This document shows, piece after piece, positions 1-5,043 of a DNA stretch of 11,909 nt; the first letter of the stretch is position 1; the number at the start of each line of letters is the position of its first letter. The position numbers were made by a program, and so were the translations under genes. The DNA comes from Parapedobacter sp964613725. Lineage in GTDB: Bacteria; Bacteroidota; Bacteroidia; Sphingobacteriales; Sphingobacteriaceae. The DNA is taken from NCBI GenBank assembly GCA_964613725.1, contig CAZTJY010000121.1, positions 1 through 11,909 on the forward strand, read 5' to 3'. The notes under the pieces are model-generated. The model ran no database searches. It was not told where the DNA came from and saw nothing but the letters and a program-made list of their open reading frames with translations.

Positions 1-187
1 TGCTGTACTCGTTATTGATTTCCCGTATGGTATTGATTACCGCGAGGTGGTCCTCTTGGCTACCATGCGAAAAATTGAGCCGACATACATCTACACCTTT
101 AGCGATTAGGCTGGTTAATATCTCTTTCTTTGCTGATGCCGGCCCTAAGGTGGCCACGATTTTAGTTCGTTTTTGAACCTTTTCCAT
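1..187 (-). CDS. pyk: Pyruvate kinase, N-terminal 62 residues (cut by window edge)
   Basis: Pyruvate kinase transfers phosphate from phosphoenolpyruvate to ADP in the last step of glycolysis, in the cytoplasm. The visible part starts at an ATG (187-185) and reads MEKVQKRTKIVATLGPAS, the family's opening strand with the KIVATLGPAS motif at residues 9-18. It continues to RLNFSHG at residues 36-42, where the family's Arg, Asn and Ser contact substrate and the monovalent cation. The frame is open to base 1, so the gene continues left of the window. The start is preceded by an A-rich stretch (AACAACAGTAATAA) with no Shine-Dalgarno sequence, normal for Bacteroidota. The IPExxxVDY gene lies upstream on the same strand, 198 bp away, and a -7 box at 293-286 suggests pyk has its own promoter and a leader of about 90 nt. 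Identification is secure despite the truncation. Confidence 0.95.
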   Translation of the reverse strand, partial: MEKVQKRTKIVATLGPASAKKEILTSLIAKGVDVCRLNFSHGSQEDHLAVINTIREINNEYS

Positions 188-285
188 TTATTACTGTTGT
201 TGATGTGTTTCTATACGTCCCCCTACGCGAGGATAACGTTTGACTTGTTCGTTTTCTAATGTATGGTGTGATTGATACACTTTGG

Positions 286-293
286 CAAACTTA
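286..293 (-). promoter_or_regulatory. -7 promoter box for pyk
   Basis: The minus strand reads TAAGTTTG, an exact match to the Bacteroidota TAnnTTTG -7 element. It lies 98 nt before the pyk ATG, predicting a leader of roughly 90 nt. I see no clear TTG (-33) element 19-21 nt further upstream, so the box rests on the -7 match and its position. Confidence 0.55.
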
Positions 294-326
294 GAAAAAT
301 TCTTTTATACGTAATGAAAGAATTTG

Positions 327-356
327 TCTGTCTCTACGCTACCGCTAAGAGACAGA
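327..356 (-). terminator. Inverted repeat after the IPExxxVDY gene; possible weak terminator or operator
   Basis: TCTGTCTCT (327-335) and AGAGACAGA (348-356) form a perfect 9-bp stem with a 12-nt loop. It begins 30 nt after the IPExxxVDY stop codon in the direction of transcription. The sequence following on the minus strand (CAAATTCTTTC) is not a good U-tract, so termination would be weak. The repeat also sits about 35 bp upstream of the pyk -7 box, so a regulator-binding palindrome is an equally fair reading. Confidence 0.4.
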
Positions 357-385
357 TGGTATCGCGTAAATATCGCAATATCGCT

Positions 386-808
386 CTAAAATATCAGATT
401 TTCTTTGGATTTCAATTTTTGGGGTGAGATTTCGCTGGCCGCGACCACTTCCGCTATCGCCACAATTCGGTCAAGCAGCTCAGTCAGGTCTTCGTCGTCG
501 ATGAAGTGTCTGATAAGCAGGAAATAATCGGAATAGCGCATTTCCGGCACCAATACACCCCCTTCTACCCCCCTATTCGCCAGTAGATAATATTCGGTTT
601 CGTTAGCTTCGTCGACATCAGCATACCGACTAAAGGAGGCCACTCCTATCGGCAGCGGCATCCCAATTTCATAGTCGGTCATTTTGTGTAAGTTTAACCC
701 CGTAACCTTATTGATGAAATAGCACAAACGGTAGTCCTTGAGCGGTGACGTAATGGCTATCAGTACAAAATCGAGATCTAATTCGTATTTTAATGTGACT
801 TTATTCAA
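386..808 (-). CDS. IPExxxVDY family protein
   Basis: This 140-residue protein belongs to a small Bacteroidota-specific family of unknown function, named for a conserved motif seen here as VPEMRYSDY (residues 87-95). The family is commonly found beside pyk and the acpP-fabF-rnc genes, as here. The N-terminal part (LKYELDLDFVLIAITSPLKDYRL) has the usual family layout, and the C-terminus is a charged helix. There is no signal peptide or membrane segment, so a cytoplasmic protein is expected. The start is odd: the only possible initiator is TTG at 808-806, because the frame is closed by TAG at 820-818. An ATG at 827-825 opens a different 8-codon frame that ends in TAA, overlapping the TTG region. 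Either the TTG is real or a one-base change has separated an ATG start from the gene. I assign no function. Confidence 0.88.
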   Translation of the reverse strand: MNKVTLKYELDLDFVLIAITSPLKDYRLCYFINKVTGLNLHKMTDYEIGMPLPIGVASFSRYADVDEANETEYYLLANRGVEGGVLVPEMRYSDYFLLIRHFIDDEDLTELLDRIVAIAEVVAASEISPQKLKSKENLIF

Positions 809-829
809 AGTATTTTTCTATATTCATCG

Positions 830-837
830 CAAACTTA
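830..837 (-). promoter_or_regulatory. -7 promoter box for the IPExxxVDY gene
   Basis: The minus strand reads TAAGTTTG, an exact TAnnTTTG match, 21 nt before the TTG start at 808 and only 2 nt before an out-of-frame ATG at 827. The transcript would start at or just after that ATG, giving the TTG a leader of about 15 nt. It lies 2 bp from an oppositely directed -7 box. Confidence 0.6.
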
Positions 838-839
838 GG

Positions 840-847
840 TAAATTTG
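840..847 (+). promoter_or_regulatory. -7 promoter box, candidate distal promoter of the acpP operon leader
   Basis: TAAATTTG matches TAnnTTTG exactly on the plus strand. It faces away from the minus-strand box at 837-830, and together they form CAAACTTA-GG-TAAATTTG, a near-perfect inverted repeat. A transcript from here would begin near 852-856 and include the hairpin, both SD-led mini-ORFs and acpP. No TTG (-33) element is evident. Confidence 0.5.
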
Positions 848-864
848 CTGTATTGCAGATAAGT

Positions 865-918
865 GCAGCGAATTTTCGGTTTGCTTTCGGTAAGTTCGGA
901 AGTATGGTTCTTCGCTGC
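865..918 (+). promoter_or_regulatory. Hairpin in the acpP leader, next to the first SD
   Basis: GCAGCGAA (865-872) and TTCGCTGC (911-918) are perfect complements, an 8-bp stem enclosing 38 nt. The loop carries TTCGG at 875-879, 886-890 and 895-899. The 3' arm ends 7 nt before the GGAGG at 926-930, so the fold could affect access to that SD. The structure is seen in the sequence. The regulatory role is inference. Confidence 0.35.
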
Positions 919-936
919 TACAGAAGGAGGGTTCAC

Positions 937-963
937 GTGCTGAGAAAAATAAAAACAAAATGA
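937..963 (+). CDS. SD-led 8-codon mini-ORF (candidate leader peptide 1)
   Basis: A GTG start at 937 follows AAGGAGGG (924-931), with exactly 6 nt between GGAGG and GTG, ideal for ribosome binding. It encodes MLRKIKTK and stops at TGA (961-963). The peptide is basic and far too short to be an enzyme. If translated, it would act as a leader peptide or ribosome-parking element. The strong SD stands out because no nearby full-length gene has one. The SD, spacer and GTG pattern recurs at 991-1006. Translation is not proven. Confidence 0.3.
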   Translation: MLRKIKTK

Positions 964-1003
964 GCTAAACGCATATTACCATAAGAACTAAAGGAGGGAA
1001 AAC

Positions 1004-1075
1004 GTGAAACAGTCCACGGAGATATTAACCAATATAAATAGGCTAACTGAAATTTACGCTAAATCGCTGATATAA
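1004..1075 (+). CDS. SD-led 23-codon small ORF (candidate leader peptide 2)
   Basis: A GTG start at 1004 follows AAAGGAGGG (990-998), again with 6 nt between GGAGG and the start. The 23-residue product opens MKQSTEILTN, contains four Ile, three Leu and three Thr, and ends before TAA (1073-1075). It could form a short amphipathic helix. The 16-nt initiation region (AAGGAGGGAAAACGTG) matches the first mini-ORF's (AAGGAGGGTTCACGTG) at 13 positions. It ends 121 nt before the acpP ATG, so direct coupling to acpP is unlikely. No antiterminator or terminator pair is evident. I do not recognise the peptide. It may be a regulatory leader, a small protein or a chance frame beside an SD-like protein-binding site. 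Confidence 0.4.
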   Translation: MKQSTEILTNINRLTEIYAKSLI

Positions 1076-1155
1076 AAATAGTAATCCGTTGGGCGCAAAA
1101 AACCTGAATAATGCCCCAAAAATCAAATATGTTTTACTATTTGCCGAAATTTATT

Positions 1156-1163
1156 TTTCTTTG
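1156..1163 (+). promoter_or_regulatory. Likely proximal -7 promoter box for acpP
   Basis: TTTCTTTG matches TAnnTTTG at five of six fixed positions and lies 33 nt before the acpP ATG, a typical distance. A poor -33 candidate (TTT at 1133-1135) sits 20 nt upstream. This promoter would bypass the mini-ORFs. Confidence 0.35.
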
Positions 1164-1196
1164 CACAGATTTATTAAACAATTAAACTATAGAATC

Positions 1197-1433
1197 ATGT
1201 CTGATATCGCATCAAGAGATAAAGCAATCATCGTTGAAAAGCTAGGTGTAGACGAAAACGAAGTGACCCCGGAAGCTTCATTCACCAACGATTTGGGCGC
1301 CGACTCACTCGACACCGTGGAGTTGATCATGGAATTCGAAAAGGAATTCAACGTTGCAATCCCCGATGACCAGGCTGAAACCATCAGCACGGTAGGACAA
1401 GCAATCGCTTATTTAGAAAAAAACGTTAACTAG
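1197..1433 (+). CDS. acpP: Acyl carrier protein
   Basis: The acyl carrier protein carries growing acyl chains as thioesters on a 4'-phosphopantetheine arm during type II fatty-acid synthesis in the cytoplasm. The 78-residue product has the usual length, acidity and four-helix layout. The DSL motif within LGADSLDTVELIMEFE marks Ser37 as the phosphopantetheine attachment site. The ATG at 1197 gives the standard family N-terminus (MSDIASRDKAIIVEKLGV). A longer reading from TTG at 1089 would add 36 non-conserved residues and run through the probable promoter, so it is rejected. fabF follows after 27 bp on the same strand, consistent with an acpP-fabF-rnc operon. There is no SD immediately before the ATG, in contrast to the mini-ORFs further upstream. 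Confidence 0.97.
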   Translation: MSDIASRDKAIIVEKLGVDENEVTPEASFTNDLGADSLDTVELIMEFEKEFNVAIPDDQAETISTVGQAIAYLEKNVN

Positions 1434-1460
1434 CTAAATTCATTAGGCCAATCGTTATAA

Positions 1461-2714
1461 ATGGAGCTTAAAAGAGTAGTAGTAACAGGGTTAGGTGCGC
1501 TTACTCCGATTGGGAATACTGTCCCCGAATTTTGGGACAGCTTAATCAAGGGAGTAAGCGGCGCTGCTCCAATCACCAAGTTTGACGCGTCGAAATTCAA
1601 GACGCGTTTTGCTTGTGAAGTGAAGGGGTTCAACGCCGAAGATTTCATGGAGCGCAAGGAAGCCCGGAAAGTAGATCCATTTGTACATTACGCATTGGCC
1701 GTCACGGATGAAGCAATCGCGGATGCATCGCTGGCATTCGATAAACTAGATACGAATCGTATCGGTGTGATATGGGGCTCGGGTATTGGTGGCCTCAAGA
1801 CTTTTTTGGATGAAGTAACCAGCTTTTCAGCCGGCGACGGGACGCCCCGTTTCAATCCGTTCTTCATTCCGAAGATGATCTTGGATATCGCCCCGGGCCA
1901 CATTTCCATGCGCCATGGGCTAAGGGGACCTAATTTCTCAACGGTATCGGCGTGTGCCTCGTCCACCCACGCATTGATCGATTCCCTGAATTACATCCGT
2001 ACCGGATACGCTGATATCATCATCAGTGGCGGTTCGGAAGCCATCATCAATGAAGCGGGCATAGGTGGCTTTAATGCCATGCATGCGTTATCTACCCGCA
2101 ATGACGACCCGCAAACGGCATCGCGCCCTTTCGATAAGGACCGCGACGGGTTTGTGGCCGGGGAGGGCGGCGCAGCTATTGTGCTGGAGAGCCTAGAGCA
2201 TGCCCAAGCCCGTGGAGCGAAGATCTATGCCGAGCTTGTTGGGGCCGGGATGAGTGCAGATGCATACCACATTACAGCCTCACACCCCGATGGGCTTGGT
2301 GCGCGGCTTGCCATGGGCAATGCGCTTACTGACGCCAAACTTAACAAAGATGCCATTGACTACATCAACGTGCATGGTACGTCTACCCCAGTGGGCGACC
2401 CCAGCGAAATTATGGCGATTCTGGAGTTGTTTGGCGAGCATGCGTATGGGCTGAATATCAGTTCGACCAAATCCATGACGGGTCACCTCTTGGGTGCGGC
2501 AGGGGCAGTGGAGTCTATCGCTTCAATTCTTGCCGTCCAAAATGACATCGTGCCGCCCACGATTAATCACTTCACAGACGACCCGAATCTTGATCCGAAA
2601 TTAAACTTTACCTTCAATAAAGCGCAGAAACGAACAGTGGAAGCGGCCATGAGCAACACCTTTGGTTTCGGTGGCCACAACGCTACGGTTATTTTCAAGA
2701 AATACGAAGGGTAA
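1461..2714 (+). CDS. fabF: Beta-ketoacyl-[acyl-carrier-protein] synthase II
   Basis: FabF condenses malonyl-ACP with an acyl-ACP, the elongation step of type II fatty-acid synthesis. The 417-residue protein is full length for the family. The catalytic triad is visible: Cys165 in VSACASSTHA, His305 in NVHGTSTPVGD and His342 in TGHLLGAAGAVE, with the conserved Lys337 in STKSMTGH. The glycine-rich FGFGGHNA near residue 402 is the usual C-terminal active-site loop. The start MELKRVVVTGLGALTPIGN is the standard N-terminus, 27 bp after acpP. No SD precedes it. It probably shares a transcript with acpP, whose product is its substrate carrier, and with rnc 34 bp downstream. KAS II is preferred over KAS I from the overall sequence and the acpP linkage. 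Confidence 0.96.
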   Translation: MELKRVVVTGLGALTPIGNTVPEFWDSLIKGVSGAAPITKFDASKFKTRFACEVKGFNAEDFMERKEARKVDPFVHYALAVTDEAIADASLAFDKLDTNRIGVIWGSGIGGLKTFLDEVTSFSAGDGTPRFNPFFIPKMILDIAPGHISMRHGLRGPNFSTVSACASSTHALIDSLNYIRTGYADIIISGGSEAIINEAGIGGFNAMHALSTRNDDPQTASRPFDKDRDGFVAGEGGAAIVLESLEHAQARGAKIYAELVGAGMSADAYHITASHPDGLGARLAMGNALTDAKLNKDAIDYINVHGTSTPVGDPSEIMAILELFGEHAYGLNISSTKSMTGHLLGAAGAVESIASILAVQNDIVPPTINHFTDDPNLDPKLNFTFNKAQKRTVEAAMSNTFGFGGHNATVIFKKYEG

Positions 2715-2748
2715 TTTTAAGGCATTTCACGCAAAGGGGAAGTAATCG

Positions 2749-3480
2749 ATGCCTGTTGCGAAGATTTACAAACTGCATTTTTCACCCAATCGCCGCTATG
2801 TGAGGGCGCTGAAGAACATGCTCGGTTTTGTTCCGGGTAACTTGCATCTTTACCAGCTCGCCTTCCGCCATAAGTCTGTAGCCGTACCCATCAAAGACGG
2901 GACAAAGAACAGCAACGAACGGCTGGAGTTCTTGGGCGATGCCGTATTGGGGTCGGTAGTGGCCGAGCTACTCTTCAAGAAATATCCTTATAAGGGCGAA
3001 GGATTCCTTACCGAAATGCGCTCCAAAATCGTAAGCCGCGCCCACCTCAACCAGCTGTCGAAGAAATTAGGCTTTAGCGAGCTTATTCAATACGATGCCC
3101 GTATGGTCCATTACCCCAACAAGCAAGGGTCGCTGTTGGGCGACGCCTTTGAGGCGCTAGTGGGAGCGATTTACTTGGACAAAGGATATACGTTTGTGAA
3201 AAATTTCCTCATCAACCGTATCATCAAGCCCCATGTGGATATCCAGTTGCTGGAGCAAACCGAAACCAATTTCAAAAGCCGGCTCATCGAATGGTGCCAG
3301 CAAGCCGGTAAGGAAGTGAGTTTCGTGCAGGCCGAAAACGCAGCAGGCGACAGCGTCAAAATTTTTACGATCGATGCGGTGGTGAATGGCGAAGTGTATG
3401 GTACGGGCCGCGACTACAACAAGAAAAGCGCCGAGAAAATTGCCGCTGAAAAAGCATGTGAAGCGCTGCATGTGCTTTAG
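2749..3480 (+). CDS. rnc: Ribonuclease III
   Basis: RNase III cuts double-stranded RNA, maturing rRNA and processing structured mRNAs, as a cytoplasmic Mg-dependent homodimer. The 243-residue protein has the catalytic domain at about 25-165, with the signature NERLEFLGDAVL at 56-67. Expected metal and catalytic residues are Glu57, Glu60, Asp64, Asp132 and Glu135, the last two in GDAFEALVGAIY. A double-stranded RNA-binding domain follows from about residue 174 and ends with KKSAEKIAAEKACEAL. The N-terminal extension of about 25 residues (YKLHFSPNRRYVRALKNMLGF) is typical of Bacteroidota homologues. The ATG at 2749 has a weak purine-rich AAAGGGGAAG upstream. It lies 34 bp after fabF on the same strand, so co-transcription is likely. 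Structured leader RNA upstream of acpP would be a natural candidate for autoregulation by this enzyme, but that is speculation. Confidence 0.97.
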   Translation: MPVAKIYKLHFSPNRRYVRALKNMLGFVPGNLHLYQLAFRHKSVAVPIKDGTKNSNERLEFLGDAVLGSVVAELLFKKYPYKGEGFLTEMRSKIVSRAHLNQLSKKLGFSELIQYDARMVHYPNKQGSLLGDAFEALVGAIYLDKGYTFVKNFLINRIIKPHVDIQLLEQTETNFKSRLIEWCQQAGKEVSFVQAENAAGDSVKIFTIDAVVNGEVYGTGRDYNKKSAEKIAAEKACEALHVL

Positions 3481-3555
3481 CAAACCAATCCTTACGTTTG
3501 TTTCCACTATCGCATTTTACCGCTCAGTCGCAGCGGAGAGATCAACACATTTGCC

Positions 3556-3586
3556 TTGCCTATACACGCAAATATATCTAAGTTTG
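3556..3586 (+). promoter_or_regulatory. hisS promoter, complete -33 and -7 elements
   Basis: TTG at 3556-3558, then exactly 20 nt, then TAAGTTTG at 3579-3586, a full match to the Bacteroidota TTG / TAnnTTTG promoter. The box ends only 4 nt before the hisS ATG, so transcription should start at or within a few nucleotides of the start codon and give a leaderless mRNA. Confidence 0.75.
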
Positions 3587-3590
3587 CCAC

Positions 3591-4994
3591 ATGGCAGTAA
3601 TCAAACCTTCGTTGGCCAAGGGCACGCGTGATTTTTCGCCCGCTGAAATGGAAAAACGTAACCATATCTTCAATACGGTTAAATCCGTATTCGTTAAATA
3701 TGGCTATCGCGAAATACAGACCCCGTCTTTTGAAAACCTCCAAACGCTAACCGGAAAGTATGGCGAAGAAGGGGACAAATTAATTTTCAAGATATTGAAC
3801 TCGGGCGATTACCTCGCCAAGGCACCTGCAGACTTGTTGGAAGCGCGTGCGTCTACCCCACTGATTCCACATATTACGGAGCGCGCGTTACGCTACGACC
3901 TTACGGTCCCCTTCGCCCGCTACGTGGTGATGCACCAGCACGAGCTGACCTTGCCGTTCAAGCGGTTTCAGATACAGCCCGTATGGCGCGCCGATCGGCC
4001 CCAAAGGGGGCGGTATCGTGAATTCTATCAATGCGATGTGGACGTGGTGGGGTCCGATAGCCTGCTCAACGAAGCCGAGTTCGTCCTCATCTACCACGAG
4101 GCACTGACCAAGCTCGGACTGCGCGATTTTTCCATTAAGCTGAACAACCGCAAGCTCCTTGCCGGCATCGCGGAGATATTGGGGAAGCCCGAGCTGATTG
4201 TCGACATGACCGTAGCCATCGATAAGCTGGATAAGATCGGCTTGGATGGGGTGAACAAGGAGCTGCTGGCCCGCGGCTTCAGCGCCGAAGACCTCGAAAA
4301 GCTGCAACCCATCATCCAGTTGCAGGGTACGAACAGCGAAAAAATCGAACAGCTTAGGGAAGTGTTGGGGTCATCGGCCATCGGACTTGCTGGTATCGAT
4401 GAGTTGGAAATCGTGTTGGGCTACGTAGATAAGCTTTCGGGCGATCCTACCTTGCTTAGCCGCTTCGTGGAATTGGATATTACACTTGCCCGTGGCCTCA
4501 ACTATTATACCGGCTGTATCTTTGAGGTAAAGACACATGAAGTCACCATGGGCAGTATTGGTGGCGGAGGCCGGTACGACGACCTTACCGGCATGTTCGG
4601 GCTTAAAGGGATGACGGGCGTAGGGGTTTCTTTCGGTGCGGACCGGATATACGATGTGTTGGAAGAGCTCGGGCTCTTCCCCGAGTCTACCTCGCGGTCT
4701 ACCCAAGTACTCGTCAGCAACTTCGACAAGTTAGCTGAGTTGTATGCCCTACCACTGCTCCGTAAGTTACGTACTGCAGGTATTGCCGCCGAGCTTTATC
4801 CCACTTCCGCCAAATTAAAGAAGCAACTCGCTTATGCCGACCACAAGAAAATCCCGTATGTTGTACTTATCGGCGAGGAGGAGATTGCCGCGGAGCGATT
4901 TTCGCTGAAGGACATGATTTCGGGCGAGCAATGGACGTTGACCGAAGCCGAATTGTGTGCTCGTATAACTGCGGGGACGCCGATTGGCAAGTAA
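3591..4994 (+). CDS. hisS: Histidine--tRNA ligase
   Basis: Histidyl-tRNA synthetase charges tRNA-His with histidine using ATP, as a cytoplasmic class II homodimer. The 467-residue protein opens with AKGTRDFSP (residues 9-17), the usual class II HisRS start. RYDLTVPFARYV lies at 101-112, motif 2 at about 126-148 (FQIQPVWRADRPQRGRYREF), the histidine-specific RGLNYYTG at 301-308, and motif 3 at 343-353 (GVGVSFGADRI). A C-terminal anticodon-binding domain begins near residue 372 (TQVLVSNF). The length is somewhat above the roughly 420-residue short HisRS enzymes, as expected for Bacteroidota. The ATG at 3591 is favoured because a complete promoter ends 4 nt before it and no upstream in-frame start is needed. 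rnc lies 110 bp upstream. The separate promoter suggests independent expression. Confidence 0.97.
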   Translation: MAVIKPSLAKGTRDFSPAEMEKRNHIFNTVKSVFVKYGYREIQTPSFENLQTLTGKYGEEGDKLIFKILNSGDYLAKAPADLLEARASTPLIPHITERALRYDLTVPFARYVVMHQHELTLPFKRFQIQPVWRADRPQRGRYREFYQCDVDVVGSDSLLNEAEFVLIYHEALTKLGLRDFSIKLNNRKLLAGIAEILGKPELIVDMTVAIDKLDKIGLDGVNKELLARGFSAEDLEKLQPIIQLQGTNSEKIEQLREVLGSSAIGLAGIDELEIVLGYVDKLSGDPTLLSRFVELDITLARGLNYYTGCIFEVKTHEVTMGSIGGGGRYDDLTGMFGLKGMTGVGVSFGADRIYDVLEELGLFPESTSRSTQVLVSNFDKLAELYALPLLRKLRTAGIAAELYPTSAKLKKQLAYADHKKIPYVVLIGEEEIAAERFSLKDMISGEQWTLTEAELCARITAGTPIGK

Positions 4995-5014
4995 GAAAGT
5001 TATCGCTATCTTTG
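4984..5014 (+). promoter_or_regulatory. Promoter of the M3 peptidase gene
   Basis: TTG (4984-4986), exactly 20 nt, then TATCTTTG (5007-5014) match both Bacteroidota promoter elements with the same spacing as the hisS promoter. The -33 element overlaps the last codons of hisS. The -7 box ends 29 nt before the ATG, giving a leader of about 22-25 nt with an A-rich end (AAAGCACAATC). Confidence 0.75.
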
Positions 5015-5043
5015 CGGCCTGCACTAATCCATAAAGCACAATC

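Larger units (their letters stand above)
809..1196. other. Divergent AT-rich intergenic region between the IPExxxVDY gene and acpP
   Basis: This is the longest stretch without a conventional gene. In order it holds back-to-back -7 boxes facing away from each other (830-837 and 840-847), an 8-bp hairpin (865-918) whose loop carries three TTCGG motifs, a strong SD with an 8-codon mini-ORF (937-963), a second strong SD with a 23-codon mini-ORF (1004-1075), and a likely acpP-proximal promoter (1156-1163). If transcription starts after the box at 840-847, acpP would have a structured leader of about 345 nt. I see no tRNA, known riboswitch or canonical terminator. Confidence 0.7.

Noticed and set aside
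639..646. AGGAGGCC-like SD on the plus strand inside the IPExxxVDY gene
   Set aside because: No start codon with a sustained frame follows at suitable spacing. It is explained by the coding sequence on the other strand.
891..898. TAAGTTCG as another plus-strand -7 box
   Set aside because: It mismatches the TTTG core, lacks a -33 element, and lies within the hairpin loop. The exact box at 840-847 is a better candidate.
1089..1196. N-terminal extension of acpP from TTG 1089
   Set aside because: The 36 added residues are unlike any acyl carrier protein and cross the likely proximal promoter. ATG 1197 gives the standard N-terminus.
3520..3536. Hairpin CCGCT-N7-AGCGG after rnc as a terminator
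   Set aside because: The stem is only 5 bp with no T-run, followed by ordinary sequence leading to the hisS promoter.
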